Notes: generated from the sequence alone by a model not told the origin. Positions 35,954 to 49,670 are shown, counted from the stretch's first letter. The stretch: 64,000 nt of DNA from Desarmillaria ectypa (GCA_030407005.1 JAUDYN010000003.1:2852001-2916000), one strand, 5' to 3'. A program made the numbers and translations.

Positions 35954-37487
35954 ATACCTCCTCATTAAGACAGGCATCCTGAGTGTCATTATGATCTGAC
36001 TACTGGTCCTTTTAAAGGGGTTTCCTGTGTATTCTATGTATTGTCATCTTCATTTCACTAGTTGTCCCCTTCATTTTCTTCTTGATCATTGGCTGCCCAG
36101 TAGTCATTGATAAGTGTCTTCAACTCTGAGATCTCCTCCTTATAATACTAGTATTTGATGTGCAGATATTTCTTGACTAAATACCATCATTTATCACCAG
36201 TTTTCTTTGCATCTATGATGATCATGGCTTTAGCAAGAGTGACCACTACTGCTTGCACTTTCATTGCTCCTTTGTTTCTGAGATACTTGGCAATCACTCC
36301 TTTTGCATTGCCCAGGTTTCATTTGGTGACCCATTGGTTTTCTTCAGGTCTGTAACCCTTCCATTTGACAAGATAGTCAGTCACTATCCTTGATGATTGG
36401 CCTTTTCTTTCATGGACTTTGCAGGGTCTGTTGTTCAGGATGGATTTAATCTCATATTCTTCCTCACCATGGATAATGTCTGGTGGAGGAGGAGGGGTTT
36501 GTTTCTGATTAGAAAAGGTGGGAGGAACATACATCATAAGGAGAGTCTTGTTAAAGACTGGGTATATCTTTCATGCAGAGGAAAGTTTCAGTTTGTAGGC
36601 TGAAAGACCACATTTCTCAAGGATAGTGAAATGCCCAACTCATTTGTCAGTGAGCTTTTTCTTGGGGCAAGGCAAATGAAGATTGATAGTGTTGAGCCAA
36701 ACTCTTTATCTGATCTGATACTTGACTGCTATCCTTTTCTTCTTGTCATATTGCATTTTTATCTGTTCTGCAGCCTTTTACAAGGCTGTATGGGTTTCAT
36801 TGTATCCTTGAATGATTTTGATGCTAGAGTTTGAAGTGGAGAGTGGGTGTTTGAATCAGGAGTAATTTGAGAGTTTTGTCTGAAATTAACTTGAAATGGG
36901 CTTTTACCCATTGTAGAATGGATTCAATTGTTATGTTAAAAGGCTGCTAGTGGCAACCATTCTGCCTAATCATCTTGTCTATGATTGATAAATATCTGAA
37001 GATATTTTACTATCTCTTAGTTAACATGTTCTGTTTGTCTATCAGTTTGGAGATGGAATGCTATGGAAGTGTTTCCTTTGATCTGTAGCATATCATATAA
37101 GTCTATGAGGAACTTAGAAACAAGTTATGGTCCCATATTGGATATAATGGTTATGGGTATACCATATTTAGTATATACCTCATTATGTAGAATTTGAGCC
37201 CATCCTTCTGATGAGAGCTCAGTGCTACAGGCAATTGGGATTATTGCCTTAGAAAATTGGTCTATGATGACTAGAATAGCATTGTGACTATTAGAAAGTG
37301 GTAGTCCTATGACTATATTGACTGAAATATAGGTCCATGGCTCCAAGAGTATCTTATTGGGGTGCAGTAGTATATATTTTGCTTGAGTACTTGACTTGGT
37401 TCTTGCACAATTCTTATATACCCTGAATGTAGGCTTCAATATCTTTCTTTATTTTGGGCCATTAATAGTCTCTTGTTTCAATTTTTT
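35954..37487 (-). mobile_element. Decayed Ty3/Gypsy chromovirus fragment: integrase and chromodomain
   Basis: Minus-strand remnants in order: integrase zinc-finger tail and core near 37,450-37,125 (WTYISVNIVIGLPLSNSHNA, ILVIIDQFSKAI), and chromodomain near 36,537-36,319 (IVTDYLVKWKGYRPEENQW preceded by GEEEYEIKSILNN). Many stops interrupt the frame, mostly TGA or TAG. The 5' part is cut off at about 37,487 by an LTR of another copy. Non-functional. Confidence 0.75.
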
Positions 37488-37854
37488 TATTTTCACCTCT
37501 ATCTTATCTTATCTTATCTCATCCTCCATCTATTGATTGACACCTGGTATCCATCAATACCCATTGCAGCATTGTACAATAACCTTGCCATAGTTATGCA
37601 ATGAGCACAACATTTTTTGTTCTCTATATGGACACCTTATGATTACAGTCATATATTTAGAACCTTATTCTGGTATATAAGTCACATAGTTTACACTGTA
37701 TGCTCTCCATCTTTCAACTAAAGTTTATCTTTATATCACATATTCTCCACAAAAGATCAGAAGACCACAGCCATACTTAAGGGTGATTGTCTGAACATGA
37801 GACAGCCTAAAGGATTATGCAAGTCTGCAGATCATGTGAACTATGGGTCTAACA
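37488..37854 (+). repeat. LTR, second subfamily (plus strand)
   Basis: Ends GGGTCTAACA at 37,854. Contains the block ATTCTGGTATATAAGTCACA (TATA region), which recurs at 48,364-48,383 and, reverse-complemented and more diverged, near 48,990. The left boundary is approximate because it abuts the pol fragment. Confidence 0.55.
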
Positions 37855-38568
37855 ATTAGTTGAAAGATTCACCTTGTTCTCTTCACCACCAGCCATGAAG
37901 AGACATCTGTATAACTAATGAACCTCAAAAACAACAAACTATCACTCTTAGCACTGCTATCAGTAACACATTTTTACTTGTGTTTTTTACTGCCCTTATA
38001 TTCCTGATATAGAGAGAAGAAATTCAAATCTATTTATAAAGATGAAGGGTTCTATAATCACAGAGGCCCCCACCTTTTCCCATTTATTATGTCTTACCCT
38101 AGAGACTAGCCCCTGCAAGGGTGGATCTCTCAAATTTGGCATTCTCTCAGAAGGAAAACCTCCTCTACCACTGTATCATCTTTATCCAATTATCTGACAA
38201 ATTTCTCATGCACTGAGAGACTAATCAACACTCCCAGCACAGGCTGAAATGACTCTCCACCATGGAGGAATACATGTGGGACCTATGGGCTAGATTCTAA
38301 ACTCCCAGTGAGTCTCCCCCTCCCCCCCCTATGTGCTGGGGGGGAGGGAGTTGTGGGCAGCAGAGTCATCTTTCTTGGTGGAGGAGGGTTCATGCTTCTT
38401 CTTCATATGCTAGTATGAGAAGAGCAGTGAAAATTATTAGGAGTGTGGCACTGCCAATTGCAACACTGAGAGTAATGGTTCATTGGTTATTGTCATTGTC
38501 TTCAGGCATAGGTTTGTTGTGTCTTTATGGCTAGCATAGAAGATGCAGGATGGATACCTTTCAACTAA
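37855..38568 (-). mobile_element. 5' leader and gag start of a decayed Gypsy copy (minus strand)
   Basis: Lies directly inside LTR 38569-38963. Minus-strand translation near 38,490-38,400 gives the hydrophobic segment TLSVAIGSATLLIIFTALL followed by acidic residues, matching the leader ORF of the young copy at 51,084. A C-rich run (38,320-38,345) corresponds to the Pro-rich part. The rest of the element is missing beyond 37,855. Confidence 0.6.
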
Positions 38569-38963
38569 TGTTATGGCCCTGTCTAACATGTGACTTGGGA
38601 TGTAAGCTTCTCTCTAGGCTATCTTGCATTCAGACAATCACCCATGAATGAGAGGTTGGCTAAGTCTTTAGTGTAGTGCAGTAGAAGGTGTATGAATGTA
38701 ATTTAGTCGAAAGGTAGAGTACAATGGTAAAAACTACTCTACTTATATACTGAAAGTATGGCACTATTAATAGATGAAACAGTATGGTCCATGAGAGAAT
38801 GGTGTTGAAGACAGGTGGATCATAGACCAATGAGAGTAAATGAGGGTGGTTAATCAATGAGAATTGGGGTGATCATCAGTGAATGCATTGATGTTGGCTG
38901 GGATAAGATATACTGTGTCATGGATATGATGAGATAAGATAAGATAATGGAAAAATTATAACA
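38569..38963 (-). repeat. 5' LTR of the decayed minus-strand Gypsy copy
   Basis: 395 bp; plus-strand reading starts TGTTATGGCCCTGTC and ends GGAAAAATTATAACA, so the LTR begins TGTTATAA on minus. CpG almost absent (one TCGA at 38,706). Related to the LTRs at 39,688 and 50,128. Confidence 0.65.
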
Positions 38964-38981
38964 TGGACAGGGTCCTAACAA

Positions 38982-39687
38982 AAAGTATATCAAGGAATGT
39001 GAAACCTGTCAATGTACTAAAGTCAGCATGCAACCAAAGGCCATGCTCTTATATCCAAACACTATCCTCATCACCCCTTGGACTCACATCTCTGTTGATA
39101 TAGTCACCAGGCTCTCTGAGTCCAATAGCTATGATGCACTACTAGTCATAGTGGATAGGTTTTTGAAGACAATAATACTAATCACTTGTCATGAAGAATT
39201 CTCAGCAGAAAGATGGGCATAAATCCTATGTGATCATGTCTACTCCAAGCATGGGATACTTCAAGTGGTCATCTCTGATCAGGGATCTCAGTTCATTTCT
39301 ACCTTCATGAAGGACCTTTATCAGATGCTGAACATCACTCCAAATGCCTCCATAGCCTATCATCCACAAACTGACAGACAAATAGAGTGAGTCAATCAGG
39401 AAATCAAGAAATACCTCTGAATCTTTATCAACCATCAACAGGATGACTGGAGTAATTGGCTGCCAATAGTGGAATTTGTGCATAATAATCACATACACTT
39501 AGCTACAGGGAAAAGCCCATTTATGGTGCTTTATAGATGAAATCCCAGACTTGTGCCTGACTTGATACAAAACACCCCATTTATCAACCCAATGGTCATG
39601 AAGTTTATGAAAACCATGGCACAAGTGCATAAGAAAGTACATGACACATTAGAAAAGACAGCTATTCAGATGAAGGGACAGTACAAT
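38982..39687 (+). mobile_element. Decayed Gypsy integrase fragment (plus strand)
   Basis: Plus-strand remnants: end of the zinc finger (YIKECETCQ), the integrase core (TPWTHISVDIVTRLSESNSY, VIVDRF), VISDQGSQFISTFMKDLYQM, and AYHPQTD near 39,355-39,375. It then runs to about 39,687 where an LTR cuts it. Several TGA/TAA stops. Truncated at both ends. Confidence 0.7.
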
Positions 39688-40084
39688 TGTTACAATTTTT
39701 CCACTTATCTAATCATTTCAATGTCAGAATGCTTATGCATTCTATCCATATCCAACCAACTACACCTGTTCAGTCTTATCCATCCACAAGAACCTCATCT
39801 CTTTCTAATAGCCTCACCATTACTGGACCACAGTCATCTGACACCCTCCAGTTCTTCTCATGGACCCCATTGTTTCATCTATTATTAGCAATGTACTTTT
39901 AGTATATAAGTAGAGTAGTTTTGTACATACTCTCTATCTTTTGACTAAATTGCAATCATACACCTTCTACTCCACTACACTAAAGACCTAGCCTAACTCT
40001 TGTTAACAGGTGACTGTCTAAACATAAGACAGCCCAGAGAGTGCAGCTTACATCCCAAGTCACGTGCTAGACAGGGTCATAACA
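39688..40084 (+). repeat. LTR at the left end of the old plus-strand Gypsy copy
   Basis: 397 bp, starts TGTTACAATTTTTCC and ends GGTCATAACA. A TATA region (AGTATATAAGTAGAG) is at about 39,901-39,915. It is followed by a leader and gag homologous to the young copy, so it acts as that copy's 5' LTR. It differs in many places from the right-hand LTR at 47,756, more than expected for a simple pair. Confidence 0.65.
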
Positions 40085-43000
40085 TTAGTCAAAAGATAGT
40101 CCTCACTCCTTCTATGCCAGCTATAAACAGAAGCACCAACCTATACCAGAAGAAAATAACAAAAACTGAAAAACCATCCCTCTCAGTGTCACAATTGGCA
40201 GTGCCACACTTATTGTCATTTTTACTGCTCTCCTTGTATTAACATATGAAGAGGAAGTTTGAACCCTCTTACAATAAGAGCAATGGCCCTGTTGCTCACC
40301 ACAACTTTCTCCCCCCCCCTTCCCCCCAAAACACTCCGACCATGTCCTTTCCCAGAGGTTATCCCCCATCTGATTGGGAGAATAAGAGGAGATACCACTC
40401 TTTCACCCTCAGGTCCATTTCTCAAATGTCTCTTCAGATGAGGAGACCACTAACAATGAGGCCTCAACCTCAGGCCCTGCAACATACAGGCTGGAATGAT
40501 CCACCTTCACCCCCACCCAAGAATACATGAGAGATATATGGACTACAATCAAGAACCCTCTGCCCCTGTACACTGCACCCCAATGTTCCCATTCCTCTAC
40601 CCCTACCAGGTCTTACTTTAGGGCCCTTCATCCCAATGATCCCAGAATAGATCAAAACCACCCATACAGACCCTGGGCCTGAACAAGAGATTCCTGGCCT
40701 CGAGGAGGAACTGACTCCTCTTCCTCCCTCTCCATCATTGAGCTCTCCAGTGACTTCAGAAGCTTTGACTTTATGACTATGTCCACTTCTCTCCCTCTCA
40801 ACAGTCCCTTCAATGCAAATGGGACTGATTGCACCTGGCCTGAGCTCACTGATATTGATCAGCAGATACTCAGTCTCTTCATATCCACCATCTGGGAGTT
40901 ATGAAGAGCTGACATTGAGGCCAGAGCTCCAACCTGAAATGGATGAGTGGCTGGCCCTCAACTGGGGTGACCCAATATGAGGCCCCAACCTCAACACCAC
41001 AATCTGTGCCTGGATTTATGCAAACAGGAACTGGGAACTTTATCACCCCACTGTTGGTGACCTGGTACCAGAGTTACATCCAAGGATGGCAGAGGAATGA
41101 TGAGAACTGGGTTATTCCCTTCGACAGCTATGGCAACTGGAGCTCACCAGGAGAGAGGAGAATGGACTGGACATCCAACTTTGATAGGTTTAGATACAAT
41201 AGTGGGCCAGAATACTCTCAGCCCCAATACATGAATATTCCAGGCTACCCCCCTGATACCCCAGTTGCAAGACCACAACTGCTACCCAATTCTCCACCCC
41301 ATCATTAAGTACAACAACAAGGATATCACTCTTACTAGGATGATAGTCTTCTATTTGCAGGCATAGGAGAAGAATCTGAACCAGCCATGGTTCCTGCAGA
41401 TCCCATCCCTGCAGGATCATCCTCATTATCAAGAATGGTGAAAGAACTTTGGCAACAGACAAAGACTGCCTTAGCTGAAAAGGAACAGCATATTCAAGAA
41501 ATGCATGATGAACTTGCAAAAGAGGAAGCTGCCAGGCAACAAATGGTGGACTACCTCCACAATAGTAAAAAGGGGAAGGAGCCAAAAAGGGGAAGACTGA
41601 CAGAGTCATCAAGAGGTTACCCCAGACCATGGCCAGATCGATTTTTGATCCCAAGACTGCCTCCTGAAAGAGGTCCCTCCAATCCTATCCCTAACCCCAT
41701 TGGAAATGCACCCAATGATGCCTCTTATTTGGAGATTAAACCAGTCCTCATACAACCCTCTAAGCTATTCAAAGGGGATCACAATAATATTGAATGCTTC
41801 ATTGGTGACTGCATTGCCTACTTTGAGGTGTTCCAACACTACTTCCAGGTGCCATCACACCTGGTACTATTTGCAACCTCACACTTTAAAGGAGCCACCA
41901 AGGACTGGTGGATCTACAAGAGACTCGAATTTTAGGTCAGCAATACCTACAATAGCACCATCATCCATTTTTATTATCCCATATGAGATGACTTCATAGA
42001 CATGGTCTCTCATCAATTCCGAGACCCTGCCATAGAGAAAGTCCATGAGAAACAAATGTTCAACCTCCAGATGGGAACACAGCCCACCTCTCACTATTTT
42101 CAGAAGCTAGAAGAGGAAGCCAAATTGGCAGGCTGACAGACTGATGAGAACAAGCATGGCATCATGGTGAAGGCCATTCATCTAGGAGTACTAACCTCCT
42201 ATATGACCTTCATCTCCAAGATGGGCATCAACATCTCATGCTCATATCCAGAGTGGAAGGAGCATATCTCATGAATGTATGAGGAATGCCAGCAGAAGTG
42301 GGTCTTTGACCAAACATCAGGCACCCCTTGGGATGGGCAGAAGAAGGACTTCTGCCCCAATCTCCCACAATAACATCCCAGCAGCAAAGCCGCTGCTAGG
42401 GTGACAAGTTCCTTGGCTCCAAAGCTGACTGCCAATGTGGGAGTGAGTTGGGATGTTGAAACTGGTTGATGGATGACATATGGAGGAGCAGGTGAGCCCA
42501 TGGAGATTGATCAACAATGAGCAGAAGGCAGATGCTTCAGGTGTGATGAAAAAGGCCACCTGGCAAAAGATTGCCCTAGAAGAAAGGACTTCAGGGATGT
42601 TAGGTCAGTAGAGCCCACTAACAAGGTGGTGCCACCTATGATCAAAATCAAGAAGACAAAAGATTAGGTCAACAAGGGTTTGATTTCTCTTGCTTGACTA
42701 TGTCTCCTAGTGGTGAGTCTTTGGCTTCCACAGGTTGGACTAATTATTATAAATACAGATGTTTCAATATGCCAAATAAAAAAATGACTTTGTTACAAAT
42801 CTTGAAGCCAAAGAACACCAAAGAATTGACAACAAACAGGTATGTCACACTCCTGAAAGAAACTGACACAGTAATCTATAGTGAATCCTGAGCCCCTGAT
42901 GAGACATAGGATTTGCCAGGTGATGCCAGCACTGCCACAAAGTCCACTGAGTCTGCACAGCAAGACTCACTGAATATGCAGGTAAAACCATGGACTGGGG

Positions 43001-46000
43001 CAAGTAGGTGAGATATCCTCAGACCTCTCAGAAGTCTGAACACCCCAGCACCCCTGCTTAGGGAGCCAAGTCCAACAACCTCACCAGGATTGGTAGGGGG
43101 TAAAAGTGCCTACCAAGATCAGGATTGAGGCCATGCACTATCCAGTCTAGTTGGGAGAAAACCTGTGGCTGAGTACTCCACTGGAATAGATAGTAGCAGA
43201 ACCTTGGAAGCATCAAGCTGAGTCCAGCCTCCTTCTGAGACTGTTCAAGTTCTGAAAGCAACTCAAGCCAAAGAACAGGGAGAAGTCACTAGTGCTTAGG
43301 CAATAAAAATGAGGCATTCAAAGGATCTGAAAGTTTGGCTGAGCCCAGCAAGACCTCAGTCTAGCTTCATCAAGGAAAGTGCTAGCCAGGGATATGGTAG
43401 CAAGCCCCCTGACTCAAGGGAGAAGGTCTTGGTCAAGCTGCTGGTATCAGCAGATTCTGATTCTGACAGTGCAGAATGAATGCTAACTTCACCAGTTGAC
43501 ATCACCCTAACAGGCATTGTCATCACTGACATCCCCAGAGATCAGAGTGCAACTACCTATCACCCATCACTGGTAGTACTCACAACAGCCACAGGACAGG
43601 AATCTGATAGCACCCAGGTGGTAAAGAGGGGGCACTCCAGTAGAACCACAATCATTGAAGTACCCAATGAAGAGAATGACATGGCTTTCCTACAATGGAA
43701 AGCAAAACAATCCAAAGCCAGAACCCTGATATCCGAAATCCTGCCTAACAAGGGGGTACTAAAACCCGAAATCCTGCCAATCACAGGAGTATGTGATCAC
43801 ATATGGTATAAACCTTTCAGAGTCAACTGGACTCTATGAGTGATTTGCACCATCAAAAACTTGGCAGCTGCTAAAGCTGTCCTCTCCACTTGGGTACATC
43901 CCAAATGACTTGGAGAAATCACTGACAAGCTCATACAGAGCCTGAAAACTGAAGAGAGCTCTGTGCATGAGCAACTTTATGAACTTCATGAACCAATCTG
44001 ATATATCTGAGGTACCAAAAGTTCTGAATGAGACTTTTTGGTGGATATCCAACTCACCCTCTGTACGGGGAAGAAGATTTTAACCACCAATGCATTGTTG
44101 GATAGCAGTTATACTGGCAGCTCTATCAATTGAACTTATGTCCAACAATATCAGTTGAATACCAGAAAAACTGCCACTCCAATACCTATCTACAATGCCG
44201 ATGGAACCCATAATAAGGCAGGTGACATAACTGAATTCATGGAACTCTGAATGACTATTGGAAACCATGTTGAATGAATTGACCTCATAGTCACAGACTT
44301 GGGTTCCAAAACAGTGTATTTGGGCCATGATTGGCTTAAATGCTACAATCCACTAGTAAACTGGAAAACCAGATCAATGACCTTTGGATGATGTCATTGT
44401 ACCAAGAACCCTTTCCCTCTTCCAGACTCTGATGAAGAAGATAGATGGGATGAAGAACTTGAAGAAGAGGAAACTATTCTGGCAGTAAATATGCAAGAAG
44501 AAATCATTCTTCAAGCCATACATCATGCAAATGAATTGGCAGCAGCCACAAATGCAGAAAAACCAAAGAAAACCTTTGAGGAGCTTGTGCCTCCTCAATA
44601 TCAAAGCTTTAGAGACTTGTTCTCTAAGGAAAGCTTTGATGAATTACCAGACTGGAAACCCTGGGACCATGCCATTGAGCTGACCCCAAATGCCAAATCT
44701 ACCTTAGACTGTAAAGTCTACCCACTCAACTGAAATGAACAGGAACAACTTGACAAGTTCCTAGATGAAAACCTCAATTCCAGAAGAATCTGTCCCTCCA
44801 AGTCCCCCTTTACTTCTCCTTTTTTCTTCATTAAGAAAAAAGATGGCTTGTTACATCCCATTCAGGACTATTGAAAACTGAATGAAATGACTATCAAAAA
44901 TCAATATCCACTTCCACTAATCTCCAAACTCATTGACAAGTTATGCAGAGCAAAGTACTTCTCCAAATTAGATGTTTGATGGGGATACAATAATGTATGA
45001 ATTTGAGAAGGAGATGAAGAGAAGGCCACATTCTGAACTAACCGAAGACTCTTTGAGCCAATGGTTATGTTCTTTGGTCTTACCAATTCACCAGCCACTT
45101 TCCAGTGGATGATGAATGATATCTTTAAGGATCTAATCACCAGAAAAAAAGTCACCATTTATCTTAATGACATCCTCATATTCACCAAATCCTTATCTAA
45201 ACATTGAATCATTGTTCGACAAGTCCTCCAATGACTATGAGAAAACAAGCTGTTCCTTAAAGCAGAAAAGTGCAAGTTTGAAGTACTCGAAACAGAATAC
45301 CTTGGAGTCATTATCAGCAAAGACATGATCTGCATGGACCCAGTCAAGGTCACTGAAATTGCAGAGTGGCCCACTCCAACAAAGAAGAAGGAACTTCAAT
45401 CCTTCTTAGGATTTACAAACTTTTATTGAAAATTCATATGCAACTACTCTAAAATCGTATGACCTCTCACTCAGCTAACTGGAAAAGTAGACTGGATTTG
45501 GGGATCAGACCAGGAACAAGCATTTATACAACTCAAAGGTTGATGACTACCAACATTGTTCTAATGATCCCCTCCAATAACAGGAAATTCCAAGTAGAAG
45601 CTGACTCTAGTGATGGGGCTATTAGAGCAGTCCTAAGCCAAGAACAGAATGGCAAATGGAGGCCAGTTGCCTTCATGTCCAAAGCATTGATGGTCATCAA
45701 ATGCAATTATGAGATCTATGACAAAGAATTGCTGACCATCATGTTAGCCTTGGAAGAATGGCATCACTATCTCATGAGTGCTAAGGAAACTGTTGAGATT
45801 TGGACAGACCACCAAAATCTCCAGTACTTCTGGAAACCCTAGAAGCTGAACTGATGCCAAGCCAGATGGGTCACTGAGCTGGCTGAATATCACTTTGTCC
45901 TACAACACAAAGGTGGAATCATGAATAAGAAGGCTGATCTTTTCAGCCAAAGAGATGATCATGATCAGAGAAAAGAAGACAATCAAGATGTGATTGTCCT

Positions 46001-47755
46001 TTCCCCCAAACATTTCTGGGCATTAATACTGCCCACAAATAAGGAATGAGTAACACATATAAAAGATGCCACTCAACAATGGAATCAATGGAATCAAGGG
46101 ATTGAAAAATCCCTTAATCATGAATGAGGGATCACTCAAGAAAATGAAATATTATGGTATGATGGGCAAATCTAGATCCCTCAGGACATATCACTCCATG
46201 GAGAAATCATTGCACAATACCATGATCATATCACCACCAGACATCCAGGTATCACCAAAACCAAGAAACTCATTTTGCAAGACTACTGGTGGCCAAAGAT
46301 GAAGAAAGATGTCAAGTCTTATATCAAAGAATGCAAAACATGTTAGAGAACAAAGAGTGACACTCAAGCAAAGGCTGCTCCTCTTCATCCTAACACCATT
46401 CTGAATACACCCTGGACCCACATCTCAGTTGATATGATTACCAGTCTTTCAGAATCAGAAGGCTATGATGCATTGCTGGTCATTGTTGATTGGTTTTCAA
46501 AGAATATACTTCTAATTCCCTGTCATGAGGAATTATCCACCAAAAAATGGGCTCGCATTCTATGAGATCATATATATGCAAAACACAGGATGCCACAAGT
46601 AGTCATCTCAGATTGGGGACCTCAATTCATCTCTGTCTTCATGAAAGAACTTTACTGGATGATGAATATCACCCAGAATGCATCCACCACATACTATCCA
46701 CAGACTGATGGACAAACCAAGCATGTCAACCAGGAGGTTGAAAAATACCTCTGAATATTTGTCAATCATTGCCAGACTGATTGGGTTGCATGGCTACCGC
46801 TTGCAGAATTCACTCATAACAATCAAGTACATTCAGCAACTGGTAAAAGTCCTTTCATGACCCTATATGGATGAAATCTCTGACTCATTCCTGAGTCTAT
46901 CCAAAAGACCAACTTTGCCAATCCCACAGCAATAGACTTCACAAAAACCATGGCCAAAGTCCACAAGGAAGTCTATGACGCTTTGGAAAAAGCAGCAGTG
47001 CAAATGAAGGCATAATATGACAAGAAAAAACAGTCATCTTGGGAATACCAAATCAGAGACAAGGTCTGGCTTGATACTGCCAACCTTCATCTATCATGAC
47101 CCAAAAAGAAGCTTGATGACAAATGCATGGGACTATTCAAGGTCATCGAAAAATCTAGTATAGCAGCATACAAGTTGAAGCTATCACCTCATTGGAAGAT
47201 ACACCCCTGGTTCAATGAGAAATTGTTGACACTGTATACTGCACCATTATTCCTGAATCAACAACAACTGCTGCCTCCTCCTCCAGACCTTGTTGATGGT
47301 CAAGAGGAATATGAAATCAAAGAAGTCTTAGACTTGCACACCCATCAAGTCTGAGCAAAGAGAGGACAACCATCTAGAGAAGTCACAGACTATCTCATTA
47401 AATGAAAAGGATAGACAAGAGAACACAACTCCTGGGTTCAAGAGAATGAAATGACCAATGCCATAGAAGTAATTGTGGAATACAAGGCTAACATAAACTG
47501 AGCCTTATACAACACCAAAATTGTAACCAAAGACAAAGTAGTGGTCAAGATATTGGACCATGAATACTCTGAAAATGGCAATATCACTTACCTTGCTCAG
47601 TGCAAGGATAGATATCAAAAATGGGTCATCAACCTGGACAAAGACATATAGAAAGGCCTGATCAATCAATACTGGATCAGCCAAGTCAAATCTCAATTCA
47701 ACATCCCCAAAGAAGAACCTTAGCAGTTGGGATGACTGCTTTAATAAGGGGGTAA
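40085..47755 (+). mobile_element. Old, decayed Ty3/Gypsy chromovirus body (plus strand)
   Basis: Collinear with the young copy at 51,025-58,644 but riddled with stops. Leader hydrophobic ORF about 40,175-40,260. FPRGYPPSDWENKRRYHSF frame about 40,343-40,530. Gag about 41,387-42,667, with an intact zinc knuckle (CFRCDEKGHLAKDCP) near 42,535. Aspartic protease near 44,090 (ALLDSSYTGSS, active-site Gly changed). Reverse transcriptase about 44,740-45,240 (YLDD reads as YLND). RNase H about 45,590-45,840 with a long open stretch. Integrase about 46,250-46,750. Chromodomain about 47,310-47,480. Pol frame ends with TAG at 47,721-47,723. Nearly every Arg codon expected as CGA reads TGA. Confidence 0.85.
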
Positions 47756-48117
47756 TGTTATGATTTTTCCATTATCTTATCTCATCTGATCTAATCACCT
47801 ATTATCTGATACCATCTTTATCTTGTATCAATGCACTCATCAACAACCACCCCAGTTCACACTAGTTGTCACCCTCATTTACTCTTATTAGACCATGATC
47901 CACCCAACTTCAGCAAGGTTTTCTCACAAACTCAACTGTTTCATCTATTAATAATCACCATTGTACTCTATCTTTTGACTAAATTACCATCATACACCTT
48001 CTACTACACCACACTAAAGACTGAGCCTAACTCTCAACATACAAGTGATTGTCCAAATGTGAGACAGCCCAGAGAGCAGCTTATGTCCCAAGTCACATGT
48101 TAGACAGGGTCATAATA
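47756..48117 (+). repeat. 3' LTR of the old plus-strand Gypsy copy
   Basis: Starts TGTTATGATTTTTCC right after the polypurine tract AATAAGGGGGTAA; the end is approximate (GGTCATAATA). CpG absent. About 35 bp shorter than the left LTR and lacking its TATA stretch. Confidence 0.6.
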
Positions 48118-49170
48118 TTATGGTCCAATAGAAATGAATGAGGGTGACAACCATGGTGAATTGGGGTGGTGAATATATTGATACAAAGTGTCAATGATAT
48201 GCTGATTAGGTCAAATGTGTCAAGGATATGACTGGATACAATAAGATAATGGAAAAATCATAACACATTGCAGCATTGCACAATAACTTCACCATAGTTA
48301 TGTGATGAGCACAATATCTTTTGTTCTCCACATGGACACCTTATAGTTATAGTTATATATTTAGAACCTTATTCTGGTATATAAGTCACATAGTTTACAT
48401 TGTATGCTCCCCATCTTTCAACTAAAGTTTATCTTCATACCACATATTCTCCACAAAAGATCAGAAGACCACAGCCATACCTAAGGGTGATTGTCCAAAT
48501 ACAAGACAGCCTGAAGGATTATGTGAGTCTGCAGATCATATGGACTATAGGTCTAACATCCCTTAGGACTAACTCCTTCATCTTTTCAATCCCCAGATGT
48601 CCTGCAGTGTTAGACCCATGTCTCATGTGATCTGTGGACTTGCACTTGATTCCTTGGACTGTCTCACATTCAGACACTCACCCATGGATAGCAGCTATAA
48701 TCTTCAGATTGTAAGGAGAGAATGGTATAAGATAAACTTTAGTTTGAAGATGGGATAGTACATCAAGGGCTAACTAGCTTATATACATGAATTGAATAGC
48801 TAAGAATAGATGTTTCCATGAGTAATCTGTTAGACCCACAATCCACATGATCTGCAGACATGTGCAATCCTAAGGGCTGTCTCACATTTGGATGATCACC
48901 CTAAGGTTATGGCTATGGTCTTCTGATCTAGTGTGGAGGATATATGGTATGAAATAAACTTTAGTTGAAAGATAGAGAACATACAGCATAGACTATGCAA
49001 CTTATATACTAAAATGAGGTTCTAAATATATGTCCATAATCATAAGGTGTCCATGCAGAAAACAAAGAGATATCATGCTCATTGTGCAACTATGGTGAGG
49101 TTATTATGCAGTGCTGCAATGGGTATTGATGGATACTAGGTGTCAATCAATAGACAAAGGATGAGGATGG
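48118..49170. repeat. Cluster of LTR fragments in alternating orientation
   Basis: Four pieces: 48,118-48,265 minus, end of an LTR like 38,569-38,963; 48,266-48,558 plus, a 5'-truncated copy of the LTR at 37,488-37,854; 48,608-48,827 minus, truncated LTR starting TGTTAGACCC on the plus reading; 48,828-49,170 minus, a fuller copy with the same TGTTAGACCC start that cuts the previous one. No internal regions are attached. They appear to be solo or nested LTRs. Confidence 0.55.
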
Positions 49171-49467
49171 TGATATGCTTGATAATGATGAGTGACAAAA
49201 GAATTAGGGAATGGCAATGAACACCAATCACACTAAACCTCTTACTACTCTACACTTAATCACCAATATTGAATTTGGGTGGTTTCAAGTATGATGGAAG
49301 CACTCTGCAGACTTCAATAATCAAGTACAGTTGTCTTAAAGACATTTTATTCTTTACTAGTGAGTTATACAAAGTACTACTTGCACTAGTGGGGTTGGTA
49401 AGACACAATTGGGTAAAGAGTGACTTGGTTTGAGCTACTGTGCTCATTCTGACTGAAACTGCTTCGA

Positions 49468-49670
49468 ACTAGTGGCTCTCTTGGCCCTATACTGCTTCCT
49501 ACAAGTGATAAACACTTGACCAGTCGCACTCTTGGCTGACTAGTGGTGCTCTTGGTCTAAGAATAAACTGATGGCACTCTTGGCCCTATACTGCTTCCTA
49601 CAAGTGATAAACACTTGACTAGCCACACTCTTGGCTAACTAGTAGCACTCTTGGCCTAAGAATAAACTAT
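49468..49670. repeat. Tandem repeat, period 99 bp, about two copies
   Basis: The block CTTGGCCCTATACTGCTTCC starts at about 49,479 and again 99 bp later at 49,578. Each unit also carries several smaller ACTCTTGGCT/ACTAGTG repeats, so there is an internal short periodicity of roughly 20-25 bp. The flanks (49,200-50,127) are CpG-poor with no coding features; they may be another LTR type. Confidence 0.6.

Noticed and set aside
38280..38560. Plus-strand ORF rich in Gly/Trp near the C-run (38,331-38,534)
   Set aside because: It is the antisense of the decayed Gypsy leader on the minus strand.
39688..48117. A clean full-length element with matching LTRs and target duplication
   Set aside because: The two LTRs differ in length and many places, and the five bases on each side do not match, so I do not claim a simple intact insertion.
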